A stretch of 28,470 nucleotides of DNA from Candidatus Babeliales bacterium (GTDB lineage Bacteria > Babelota > Babeliae > Babelales > JABDEC01), in the NCBI GenBank assembly GCA_031292305.1, contig JARLHJ010000042.1, positions 1-28,470 on the forward strand. Reading direction: 5' to 3'. The position numbers and the translations under genes are program-made. Numbering within the stretch: position 1 is the stretch's first letter; the number at the start of each line of letters is the position of its first letter. Shown here one piece after another: positions 7,831 to 14,665 of this stretch. The notes under the pieces are model-generated. The model was not told the DNA's origin and searched no databases. It saw only the letters and a list, made by a program, of their open reading frames with translations.

Positions 7831-8901
7831 TTATTGAAACAATTCAGAAACAGATTCGCCAAATTGTATACGCTTAATAGCTTCAGCAAGCATAGGCGCC
7901 ACTGAAATAACTTTAATATTAGAAGGCGCTTCTGCACGTAATGGAATTGTATCAGCAATAACCATTTCATCAATTACAGATTCACCAATTATTTTTAATG
8001 CTTTGCCAGAAAACACTGGGTGTGTAATTGCTGCAAACACACGCTTTGCACCCTTATCTTTTAGTAACTTAGCGGCTTTTACTAATGTTCCACCTGTATC
8101 ACACATATCATCTACAATTATTACGTCTGCACCATTTACATCACCAATTAAATTCATAGATTCAATTACACCCGCACCTGCACGTTGTTTACTAATCATT
8201 GCAATTTCAGATGGAATGCCTTTTTTTGCTAACTGTTTTTTAAATTTATTAGCACGATCAACACCACCTGCATCTGGGGACACAACAACAACATTATTTA
8301 ATTTCTTAGTTATTAAGTATGGAATAAAAACTGAAGCTGCATAAAGATTATCAACAGGAGAATTTTTAAAGAAACCTTGAATTTGACCACAATGTAAATC
8401 AACAGTTAAAACACGATCTACGCCTGCAGTTTCTAACATTAATGCTGTGTCAGCTGCTGAAATAGGTACACGCGGAGAAGTTTTGCGATCTTGTCGAGCA
8501 TAACCATAATAAGGAATTACAGCCGTAACACTTTTTGCAGAAGAACGTTTCATTGTACGTACTAGCAAAAATAGTTCCATTAAATTGTCATTAATACTTT
8601 GCGTTGCACACGGGCAAGTAGGTTGCACAATATAAATATCTTTATTGCGCACATTTTCTTGAATCTGAATTTGTATTTCACCATCATTAAATTTTTGGAC
8701 TATTGAATTGCCTAAAGAAACATTTAATTCCTTAGTAACTTTCGTTGCTAACTCTTTATTTGCATTGCCTGAAAAAACAACTGCTTGATCAGAAAAAATT
8801 TTATTTTTGAATGCAGATAAATCAGCATTTGTAAACATGTCACAACTTGCATGCAGTGAAATACCAGCAACCATTAACCATATAAACATTACGTTTTTCA
8901 T
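7831..8901 (-). CDS. prs: Exported ribose-phosphate pyrophosphokinase (PRPP synthetase)
   Basis: This enzyme makes PRPP from ribose 5-phosphate and ATP for purine, pyrimidine and NAD synthesis. Family blocks are intact: 'NDNLMELFLLV', 'YYGYARQDRK' at 131-140, 'TVDLHCGQIQGFF' at 166-178, and the PRPP-binding loop DDMCDTGGT at 264-272. The oddity is an N-terminal extension of about 40 residues beginning with a signal peptide (MKNVMFIWLMVAGISLHAS). The ATG has an AAGGA site at proper spacing, so the extension is real. The Cys at position 20 makes a poor lipobox. The gene follows the NUDIX-HTH regulator by 9 bases in the same orientation. Cytosolic PRPP synthesis may rely on another copy outside this window. 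Confidence 0.93.
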   Translation of the reverse strand: MKNVMFIWLMVAGISLHASCDMFTNADLSAFKNKIFSDQAVVFSGNANKELATKVTKELNVSLGNSIVQKFNDGEIQIQIQENVRNKDIYIVQPTCPCATQSINDNLMELFLLVRTMKRSSAKSVTAVIPYYGYARQDRKTSPRVPISAADTALMLETAGVDRVLTVDLHCGQIQGFFKNSPVDNLYAASVFIPYLITKKLNNVVVVSPDAGGVDRANKFKKQLAKKGIPSEIAMISKQRAGAGVIESMNLIGDVNGADVIIVDDMCDTGGTLVKAAKLLKDKGAKRVFAAITHPVFSGKALKIIGESVIDEMVIADTIPLRAEAPSNIKVISVAPMLAEAIKRIQFGESVSELFQ

Positions 8902-8910
8902 TTTAAATCC

Positions 8911-9600
8911 TTAAAAAAATATTGAATTAACTGTTCTTGTATCATTCTTTATAAAGCGTTTTTTGTTAAATTGATAAAGCTTAGCCGGTCTTTGCTGATC
9001 TCCTTTAGTTAAATATTTTGTTTCTTGTATGAAATCCATTTTTAGGATTTTTTTTCTAAAATTTCTTTTATCTATTGTAAATCCAAAAATCTGTTCATAT
9101 ATATTTTGCAACATTGTTAAAGTAAATTTACCTGGCAGTAATTCAAACACTAAGGGTTTAATAGAGACAGCTAATCTTAATTCTTCAAGTGCTTTTTCAT
9201 ATATAGCATTATGGTCAAATGCTAAATCAGGAATGTTATATGCAGGATACCATTTTGCTTCTAACGCATCTTCAGTTGCTACTAATTCTATTTGATCAGA
9301 ATTGATAAGCGCAAAAAAAGCAACTGTAATTACCCTGCCTCTTGGGTCACGTTCGGGATCACTAAAAACATGAAATTGCTCTAGATAAATATCATGCAAA
9401 CCTGTCTCTTCTTGTAATTCGCGCGCTGCCGCTTCATCTACTGTTTCATCACCTTCTACAAATCCACCAGGAATTGCCCACTTGCCTTTAAATGGCTCAT
9501 TTTTTCTTTCTATTAGCGCAACCATTAATTGGCCCTGGCTATACCCAAAAATCACACAATCCACTGTCATAAAATATTGCGATCTCTGCTTTAAACTCAT
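8911..9600 (-). CDS. NUDIX-HTH (NrtR-like) regulator or hydrolase
   Basis: The 229-residue protein has an N-terminal NUDIX domain with a complete Nudix box (GGFVEGDE at 45-52 through RELQEETGL at 60-68) and a C-terminal winged-helix-like domain from about 150 ('FTLTMLQNIYEQIFG', 'NFRKKILKMDFI'). This is the architecture of NrtR/NadQ-type regulators that sense ADP-ribose or related nucleotides and repress NAD or sugar genes. The box being intact means hydrolase activity is also possible. I chose ATG 9600 because GGTGG lies just upstream; the longer frame starts inside a palindrome. It is co-directional with the exported PRPP synthetase and divergent from the NTPase-APRT gene, so it is the likely regulator of both. 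Confidence 0.85.
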   Translation of the reverse strand: MSLKQRSQYFMTVDCVIFGYSQGQLMVALIERKNEPFKGKWAIPGGFVEGDETVDEAAARELQEETGLHDIYLEQFHVFSDPERDPRGRVITVAFFALINSDQIELVATEDALEAKWYPAYNIPDLAFDHNAIYEKALEELRLAVSIKPLVFELLPGKFTLTMLQNIYEQIFGFTIDKRNFRKKILKMDFIQETKYLTKGDQQRPAKLYQFNKKRFIKNDTRTVNSIFF

Positions 9601-9609
9601 ACTTCCACC

Positions 9610-9630
9610 TTTGTGTACTAAATACACTAA
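9610..9630. promoter_or_regulatory. Candidate NUDIX-regulator operator, site 1
   Basis: The 21-bp element has GTGT (9613-9616) and ACAC (9624-9627) separated by 7 bases with partly symmetric flanks. It lies 10 bases before the NUDIX-HTH start, in that gene's leader. It has the same half-sites and spacing as the element at 9671-9691. Confidence 0.55.
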
Positions 9631-9637
9631 TTAATTC

Positions 9638-9665
9638 TTGACATGTTAATTAATATGCATATAAA
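9638..9665 (+). promoter_or_regulatory. Promoter of the NTPase-APRT gene
   Basis: TTGACA (9638-9643) and TATAAA (9660-9665), 16 bases apart, form a good sigma-70-type promoter. The expected start of transcription is near 9672, inside the palindrome at 9671-9691. A factor bound there should block initiation. Confidence 0.6.
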
Positions 9666-9670
9666 CTTAG

Positions 9671-9691
9671 ATAGTGTCAATATAACACTAT
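9671..9691. promoter_or_regulatory. Candidate NUDIX-regulator operator, site 2
   Basis: ATAGTGT (9671-9677) and ACACTAT (9685-9691) form a perfect 7-bp inverted repeat with a 7-base spacer. It overlaps the predicted transcription start of the NTPase-APRT gene. GTGT-N7-ACAC is shared with site 1. Binding by the adjacent NUDIX-HTH protein is inference. Confidence 0.6.
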
Positions 9692-9717
9692 TTCATTTTA
9701 AAACTCAAGGAAAAGTT

Positions 9718-10851
9718 ATGACAAATTTAAATCTTGCTTTATTTAGTACACTTTCTATGTTATCGATTTTTGTTGATGCCAAAGTTATTAAAGTTGCAAT
9801 TGCCTCACAAAATCAACAAAAAATATCTGCAGTGAAGGAAATTTTTAATGCAAAATTTGCAAATGAAAATAACAAGCTAGAATTTTCTGTACATAAAACA
9901 GACTCACAAATACCTGAACAACCTATTGGTTTAGCAACGGCAACTACAGGCATAAGAAATCGATTAAATAGTTTACCAAAAGATGTTTTAGATTCAGCAG
10001 ATTATGCAATAGCAATTGAAAGTTATGTCGAGAAATCTAAAGCTGATAGCAATTGGAACGATATTGGCTTAGTATTATTAAAAGAAAAAACTGATCCAAC
10101 ACGCGAAATAGTTTGCTTATCACAACCTACATTAATACCAGAAAAATATATTAAACTTGCACAAAAATTATCAGAAAAAATTAATGATCAGGGATATTCT
10201 GTAACTATCGGGCAGGCAATTTCAAAAAGTTTTACATTGAAAACTATAGATGCGCACGATTGGCATAAAGAACCTGAATTTGGTGGAATTTCGCGCCAAA
10301 AGCTTTTACATGATGCCTTATACAAAGCTGTAAACACTAATGAACTTGATATTATAAAACATGAATTAAAAGTTTATGAAAACTTTCCAAAGCAAGGAAT
10401 AACTTTTATAGATTTTCTACCAATTTTAGCAAACCCAAAAACATTTGCTGCTTGCATAGATCTTTTAGCAGAGCATTACAAAAACCACAATATTGACGCT
10501 GTAGTTGGCTTAGAATCACGTGGGTTTATTTTAGCTGCTGCACTAGCATTAAAATTAAACGCTGGCTTTATACCAGTTCGCAAACCAGGCAAATTACCTT
10601 GCGCAATACATTCGGTTAGTTACAAAAAAGAATATGGTACAGATACTTTCACAATTGCACAAAATAGCTTAACTAATAAACGTGTATTGGTAATCGATGA
10701 CTTAATTGCAACCGGTGGTTCTGCACGAGCAGCTATAGAATTAGTAAAACTTGCTGGCGGCACACCTGTTGAGTTTATTACTATATTACAAGTTAAAGAA
10801 TTAGCACATATGACTAAACTGGGAATCCCGGCTTTTAATTTGATTGATTAA
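9718..10851 (+). CDS. Exported fusion: DUF84 (YjjX-like) NTPase + adenine phosphoribosyltransferase
   Basis: The 377-residue protein has three parts. A signal-like N-terminus (MTNLNLALFSTLSMLSIFVDA) is followed by a DUF84/inosine-xanthosine triphosphatase domain at about 24-205 ('VAIASQNQQKISAVKEIF', 'IAIESYVEK', 'SRQKLLHDALYKAV'). An adenine phosphoribosyltransferase domain follows at about 210-377 ('NFPKQGITFIDF', ESRGF at 266-270, PRPP loop VIDDLIATGG at 325-334). The first part should hydrolyse damaged purine triphosphates, the second joins adenine to PRPP giving AMP. I chose ATG 9718 because of the AAGGA site; the longer frame begins within the promoter. It is divergent from the NUDIX-HTH/exported prs operon, whose enzyme makes its substrate PRPP. 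Confidence 0.88.
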   Translation: MTNLNLALFSTLSMLSIFVDAKVIKVAIASQNQQKISAVKEIFNAKFANENNKLEFSVHKTDSQIPEQPIGLATATTGIRNRLNSLPKDVLDSADYAIAIESYVEKSKADSNWNDIGLVLLKEKTDPTREIVCLSQPTLIPEKYIKLAQKLSEKINDQGYSVTIGQAISKSFTLKTIDAHDWHKEPEFGGISRQKLLHDALYKAVNTNELDIIKHELKVYENFPKQGITFIDFLPILANPKTFAACIDLLAEHYKNHNIDAVVGLESRGFILAAALALKLNAGFIPVRKPGKLPCAIHSVSYKKEYGTDTFTIAQNSLTNKRVLVIDDLIATGGSARAAIELVKLAGGTPVEFITILQVKELAHMTKLGIPAFNLID

Positions 10852-10869
10852 GAAATATTGCTAAATAAA

Positions 10870-10923
10870 ATAAGATTCTCTTATTATTAATTTGTTAATC
10901 ATTTAACAATAAGGGAATCTTAT
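10870..10923 (+). promoter_or_regulatory. 16-bp stem enclosing an RBS and start codon
   Basis: Bases 10870-10885 pair with 10908-10923 over 16 positions with one G-U wobble; the loop is 22 bases. The right arm includes the TAAGGG ribosome-binding site and the first two bases of the ATG at 10922. No T-run follows. This resembles the element at 5950-5995 and may control translation of the next gene or help end the APRT transcript. Confidence 0.65.
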
Positions 10924-11266
10924 GAAAACGATACACATATTAGCTCTTGTAATATGTACTGCATTTAATGTGTTCGCGATGGAAGAACAACCTAGCCAAT
11001 CTGGTGATCAACGATCACCACCCGCTAGCTATTCTAATGATTTAGAAAACCCATGGGTGAACCTGACAAGAAAAGCCATAGCCTTGTCTGCTGGGGTTTA
11101 TATTGGCTATAAATTTATAGATCAAAAATCTGCTATAGATTATCTAATGAAAATTAAGGCAATAAGCAGCAGAACTGACATTCTTGATATTAATAATATA
11201 GCCTACTGTACACGTGTATTAGCAGGGGCATTAACCTATTTATCAGTGAATAAGCTTTTAAAGTAA
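10922..11266 (+). CDS. Small exported or membrane protein of unknown function
   Basis: The 114-residue protein starts with a signal peptide (MKTIHILALVICTAFNVFA), then has a polar Gln/Ser/Pro stretch and two moderately hydrophobic segments (about 50-66 and 95-112) that could be membrane helices. No family is recognised. Its ribosome-binding site and start codon sit in the right arm of a 16-bp RNA stem. It follows the NTPase-APRT gene by 70 bases. Confidence 0.65.
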   Translation: MKTIHILALVICTAFNVFAMEEQPSQSGDQRSPPASYSNDLENPWVNLTRKAIALSAGVYIGYKFIDQKSAIDYLMKIKAISSRTDILDINNIAYCTRVLAGALTYLSVNKLLK

Positions 11267-11298
11267 ATTCAGCAAAAACGCTTGTCAGAAACTAGAAT

Positions 11299-11327
11299 TT
11301 GACAGGTAGAAACCTTTAGGGTATTAT
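11299..11327 (+). promoter_or_regulatory. Near-consensus promoter of the DEAD-box helicase leader
   Basis: A perfect TTGACA (11299-11304), a 17-base spacer and TATTAT (11322-11327) make one of the best promoters in the window. Transcription should begin near 11334, giving a leader of about 190 bases before the helicase start. Confidence 0.7.
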
Positions 11328-11333
11328 TAAACA

Positions 11334-11522
11334 TAATAGATCAATATCTTATAGTAAGATATTACTTCCTGCCCAGAGTAGCTGTACGCGAAGCCTGGGT
11401 GCTTGTATGTCCTTGGGAACTTAAAGAGATTTTAAGTAGTTTATTCCAACATGGGCTATACAGAAGGAATAAACATACACAAAATCGCTTATCCTAAGAG
11501 ATGGCAAGAAAAGGTAATGCAT
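11334..11522 (+). promoter_or_regulatory. Long structured leader of the DEAD-box helicase mRNA
   Basis: At least four hairpins are visible in order. A 9-bp stem lies at 11343-11351/11355-11363 with a 3-base loop. CCCAG (11372-11376) with CTGGG (11395-11399) is extended by GCT/AGC. CTTAAA (11420-11425) pairs with TTTAAG (11431-11436). GTTTATTCC (11439-11447) pairs with GGAATAAAC (11466-11474). The middle is more GC-rich than its surroundings. I recognise no known riboswitch class. Cold or autoregulatory control of helicase synthesis, or an overlapping small RNA, are both possible. Confidence 0.6.
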
Positions 11523-13214
11523 ATGGCAACATTCAAAGAATTAAATTTAAACGCTACTATTCAAGCAGCGTTGGACAAATTAGGGTTTACAGAACCTACA
11601 GAAATTCAAGCAAAAGCAATCCCTGTCTTATTAGAAAATGAAACAGATTTCCATGGCCAAGCACAAACCGGTACAGGTAAAACACTTGCTTTTGGAATAC
11701 CACTAGTACAAAAAATTGATACATCAAAACGTGCAATTCAAGGTTTAATAGTTGCACCTACACGCGAATTAGTATTACAAATAGTTTCTAGTTTAGAACC
11801 AATTTGTAAAAGTGCTGGCATCTCTGTATGCCCAGTATATGGTGGCGTATCAATTATTAAGCAAATTACAGACTTAAGACGCGCTCATATAGTAGTAGGT
11901 ACACCTGGTCGCTTAAATGACCATTTAAATAGAAAAACATTAGTATTAAAAGATTTAGACGTATTAGTACTTGATGAAGCCGATATCATGTTAGACATGG
12001 GCTTTAAAGAAGAAATTGATGAAATCTTAAAATTTGCTCCTGAAAACAGAAGAATTTGGTTATTCTCTGCTACTGTAAAACCTGGTATCAGTGATATTAA
12101 AAATAGCCACATGAAAAATGTTGTTACAGTCAGAGTTAGTGCAAATAAAGTTGGTACAGCAAATACTAAACAATTTTATTGCATAGCTTCATCTAGCCAA
12201 AGATTAAATGCATTATGTTCAATTGTAGACAGTGACCCTGAATTCTACGGATTCATATTCTGCCCTACAAAAATGCTTACTGCAGAAATTTCTGAAAAGC
12301 TTTCTGCTCATGGTTATGATGTAAATTGTTTACATGGTGACATGAACCAAGCATCTAGAACAAAAGTAATTCAACAATTTAGAGATAAAAAATTCTCAAT
12401 CTTAGTAGCAACTGACGTTGCAGCACGTGGAATTGACGTTCCTGATATTACTCACGTTGTTAACTATGCTCTTCCTAATGATCATGAAAATTATGTTCAT
12501 AGAATTGGTAGAACTGGTCGTGCTGGTAAAACTGGAACAGCAATAACATTTATCAATGGTTCTGAAATAAGAAAAATCAAATCATTAGGTGCAAGATTCA
12601 ATGTTGAAATTCAACAAATGAATGTTCCACAAATGAAAGATCTTTTAGAAATTCAAGCTAAAAAGATGCAAGAATGCATAGCTAAATTTTCAGAAAAATC
12701 TGATTTAGCTAAAAAATATACAAAAGAATTAGAAAAAACATTAGCAACCTTCACTCCTGAAGTTACTATGAATATCTTACACAATATGCTTGCTGATAAA
12801 TTTTTCCAAAAATTTGAAGCAAATCTTAATGCTGAAAAATCTCAACCTAGAGAAAGATCTGAACGATCTGATAGATCAGAACGTGGTGATAGATTTGGCG
12901 GTAGAGATAGAAGTGATAGATTTGATAGAGGCGACAGAAATGCTGACGCTGCTAGATTTAAAGAAGAATTAATGCGCAATGACTTACTTGAACTTAAAAT
13001 AGATCTAGGTTCAAGCCATGGTATAACTGAACGTGATATTACTAAATATCTTGCTGATTTTGGTAAAATTTTACCTAATGATTTAAGCAAGCTTAAAGTA
13101 TTACGTGAAAAGAGTTATATTGCGTTATCAACTAAAAAAGCAAATGAACTTTTACCTTTATTGAAGAACACTGCAATAAATGGTAAAAAAGCTAGAGTTT
13201 ACTTAGCTAATTAA
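11523..13214 (+). CDS. deaD: DEAD-box ATP-dependent RNA helicase (DeaD/CsdA-like)
   Basis: About 563 residues. The Q motif (GFTEPTEIQ), motif I AQTGTGKT at 47-54, PTREL, TPGR, DEAD at 151-154, SAT at 181-183, 'VATDVAARGID' and HRIGRTGR at 325-332 are all intact. An Arg/Ser/Asp-rich linker (about 440-472) leads to a DbpA-type RNA-binding domain at the C-terminus. Such enzymes unwind rRNA and mRNA during ribosome assembly and cold adaptation. I chose ATG 11523 because AAAAGG lies 8 bases before it; the longer frame would start in the loop of a leader hairpin. The gene has its own strong promoter, a structured leader and a terminator. Confidence 0.93.
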   Translation: MATFKELNLNATIQAALDKLGFTEPTEIQAKAIPVLLENETDFHGQAQTGTGKTLAFGIPLVQKIDTSKRAIQGLIVAPTRELVLQIVSSLEPICKSAGISVCPVYGGVSIIKQITDLRRAHIVVGTPGRLNDHLNRKTLVLKDLDVLVLDEADIMLDMGFKEEIDEILKFAPENRRIWLFSATVKPGISDIKNSHMKNVVTVRVSANKVGTANTKQFYCIASSSQRLNALCSIVDSDPEFYGFIFCPTKMLTAEISEKLSAHGYDVNCLHGDMNQASRTKVIQQFRDKKFSILVATDVAARGIDVPDITHVVNYALPNDHENYVHRIGRTGRAGKTGTAITFINGSEIRKIKSLGARFNVEIQQMNVPQMKDLLEIQAKKMQECIAKFSEKSDLAKKYTKELEKTLATFTPEVTMNILHNMLADKFFQKFEANLNAEKSQPRERSERSDRSERGDRFGGRDRSDRFDRGDRNADAARFKEELMRNDLLELKIDLGSSHGITERDITKYLADFGKILPNDLSKLKVLREKSYIALSTKKANELLPLLKNTAINGKKARVYLAN

Positions 13215-13233
13215 ATTTGTAGTAATTTAAGTG

Positions 13234-13267
13234 AAAAGGCATAGGTGTAAAAACCTGTGCCTTTTTT
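13234..13267 (+). terminator. Intrinsic terminator of the helicase gene
   Basis: AAAAGGCATAGGT pairs with ACCTGTGCCTTTT (one T-G wobble) around a 6-base loop and runs into six Ts. It lies 20 bases after the helicase stop. Confidence 0.8.
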
Positions 13268-13286
13268 GTTTATTTAATTATCTGTA

Positions 13287-13314
13287 TTGTCTTTTTAATA
13301 AATTTTAATATAAA
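13287..13314 (+). promoter_or_regulatory. Likely promoter of the WD40 gene
   Basis: TTGTCT (13287-13292) and TATAAA (13309-13314) are 16 bases apart, directly after the helicase terminator and 34 bases before the WD40 start codon. Confidence 0.45.
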
Positions 13315-13347
13315 CTAAGGAAATTAAAAAATTAAAAAGGGAGTATC

Positions 13348-14352
13348 ATGAAAAAAACCATTATTAATTTAATTCTTATTATTTGCTTGCCATCTTACGC
13401 AAATGAATTTACCTATGAAAAAATATCAGCGTATGATTTTAATGATACCATTAAAGTTATGTGTTGGTCGCCAAATGAAACTTACTTGGCTTGCGCTACA
13501 GATGAATTTACAATCACAGTTATAAACACAAAAGACAATTCTCGCAAGGTTCTAGAGGGACATGAAAATCTTATAAAAGCTCTTGTTTTTTCACCAGATG
13601 GGAAATTTTTAATATCCGGATCTGATGATATAACAATTGAAGTGTGGGATACACAAAATTGGGAATCTATTTTTACAATCAATGCACACGAGAATTCAAT
13701 TGAATGCCTAGCTTTTTCTTCAGATAGTACATTATGTGCATCTGGCTCAAGAGATGGAACTATTAAAATATGGAACACTAACGATTGGAAATGCATTAAA
13801 ACTTTAAATCATAAAGGCTATGTTTCTAATGTTTCCTTTTCAAAAAATGGTAGTAGCTTAATTTCGTATTCTAATAATAACAAAACAGTTAAAACCTGGA
13901 ATTTAAACGACTTCAATTACTTGGGAGTTATAAATTATAATGATTCAGATAACATATTAGTATCAGAGGATATGACTAAAATTTTAAATACCTATAAAGC
14001 AAAAACAACAATTTCTGATTATCTTAGAAAGAATGAACAACTTCTTAAATTAAAACAGACCATTTCTTTTGTGTCATTTTCAACTGACGCTAGCAAATTA
14101 AGATATACAATTGATAATCAAATATTCATAAGAAATATTTCTTCCTCAAAAAAATCTAAGCCTATAATAGAAACAAACGAAACTATTGAAGCGATTTCCT
14201 GGTCAAATAAAGAAAATAGGGTAGCTATAAAATTAGACGGCAAGGTAGAAATTTGGGTTGCTACACAAAATCCAACCCTAATAAAGCCATCTGCTCAATC
14301 AGGAATTAAGTCAAACCCAGATACTGACGAAAAAGAATGGGAATTAATATAA
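13348..14352 (+). CDS. Exported WD40-repeat protein
   Basis: The 334-residue protein has a signal peptide (MKKTIINLILIICLPSYA) and then WD40 repeats. Clear blades end in 'TITVINT', 'TIEVWDT', 'TIKIWNT' and 'TVKTWNL', with GH-type dipeptides in 'LEGHENLIKALVFSPDGKF' and similar. Later blades are more degenerate, ending near 'KVEIWVA'. It should form a beta-propeller that binds proteins, a fold more common in eukaryotes. Export suggests an envelope scaffold or a host-directed factor. The short tail after the propeller is polar. GGGAG precedes the ATG. Its promoter and the rpmE promoter suggest it is a single-gene unit. Confidence 0.85.
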   Translation: MKKTIINLILIICLPSYANEFTYEKISAYDFNDTIKVMCWSPNETYLACATDEFTITVINTKDNSRKVLEGHENLIKALVFSPDGKFLISGSDDITIEVWDTQNWESIFTINAHENSIECLAFSSDSTLCASGSRDGTIKIWNTNDWKCIKTLNHKGYVSNVSFSKNGSSLISYSNNNKTVKTWNLNDFNYLGVINYNDSDNILVSEDMTKILNTYKAKTTISDYLRKNEQLLKLKQTISFVSFSTDASKLRYTIDNQIFIRNISSSKKSKPIIETNETIEAISWSNKENRVAIKLDGKVEIWVATQNPTLIKPSAQSGIKSNPDTDEKEWELI

Positions 14353-14399
14353 AAAACAGGGAATAACTTTACAAAAGCCCCTTTTTTAGAGATAATTAG

Positions 14400-14428
14400 T
14401 AGACAAAACTATAAAACCCTGTTATTCT
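14400..14428 (+). promoter_or_regulatory. Possible promoter of rpmE-prfA
   Basis: TAGACA (14400-14405), a 17-base spacer and TATTCT (14423-14428) stand 33 bases before rpmE. CCCTGTT (14418-14424) within it is complementary to AACAGGG (14355-14361) just after the WD40 stop, so a long-range hairpin could also form. Confidence 0.4.
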
Positions 14429-14461
14429 ATTGACAAATAGCATAATTTTTAAGGAGAAACA

Positions 14462-14665
14462 ATGAAAATAGGTATACACCCAGAAAAGCATGAAATAACA
14501 GTACATTGTGCTTGTGGAAATGCATTCAAGACTCATTCTACTAAAACTGAAATAAGAACTACTCTTTGCTCAGCTTGCCACCCTTTCTTTACAGGTACAC
14601 AAAAATTTGTTGATACTGCTGGAAGAATTGAAAAATTTGAAAAGAAATACAGCAAGAATAAGTAA
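14462..14665 (+). CDS. rpmE: 50S ribosomal protein bL31 (zinc-binding form)
   Basis: The 67-residue protein matches bL31: '[20 protein letters not shown]', '[10 protein letters not shown]' and '[10 protein letters not shown]'. The four cysteines C16, C18, C36 and C39 mark the C+ type that holds zinc. It sits in the large subunit and forms a bridge to the small subunit. AAGGAG precedes the ATG. Its TAA overlaps the ATG of prfA by one base (TAATG), indicating coupled translation. The rpmE-prfA order is common in bacteria. Confidence 0.96.
   Translation: MKIGIHPEKHEITVHCACGNAFKTHSTKTEIRTTLCSACHPFFTGTQKFVDTAGRIEKFEKKYSKNK

Noticed and set aside
7831-8901. Lipoprotein signal on the PRPP synthetase (Cys at residue 20)
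   Set aside because: His at -3 does not fit a lipobox; an ordinary signal peptidase I site is more likely.
9643-9717. 25 extra N-terminal codons for the NTPase-APRT fusion
   Set aside because: The stretch holds the promoter and a palindromic operator; ATG 9718 has a good AAGGA site and starts a signal-like peptide.
11451-11522. 24 extra N-terminal codons for the DEAD-box helicase
   Set aside because: That ATG lies in a hairpin loop without a ribosome-binding site; ATG 11523 matches the usual N-terminus of the family.
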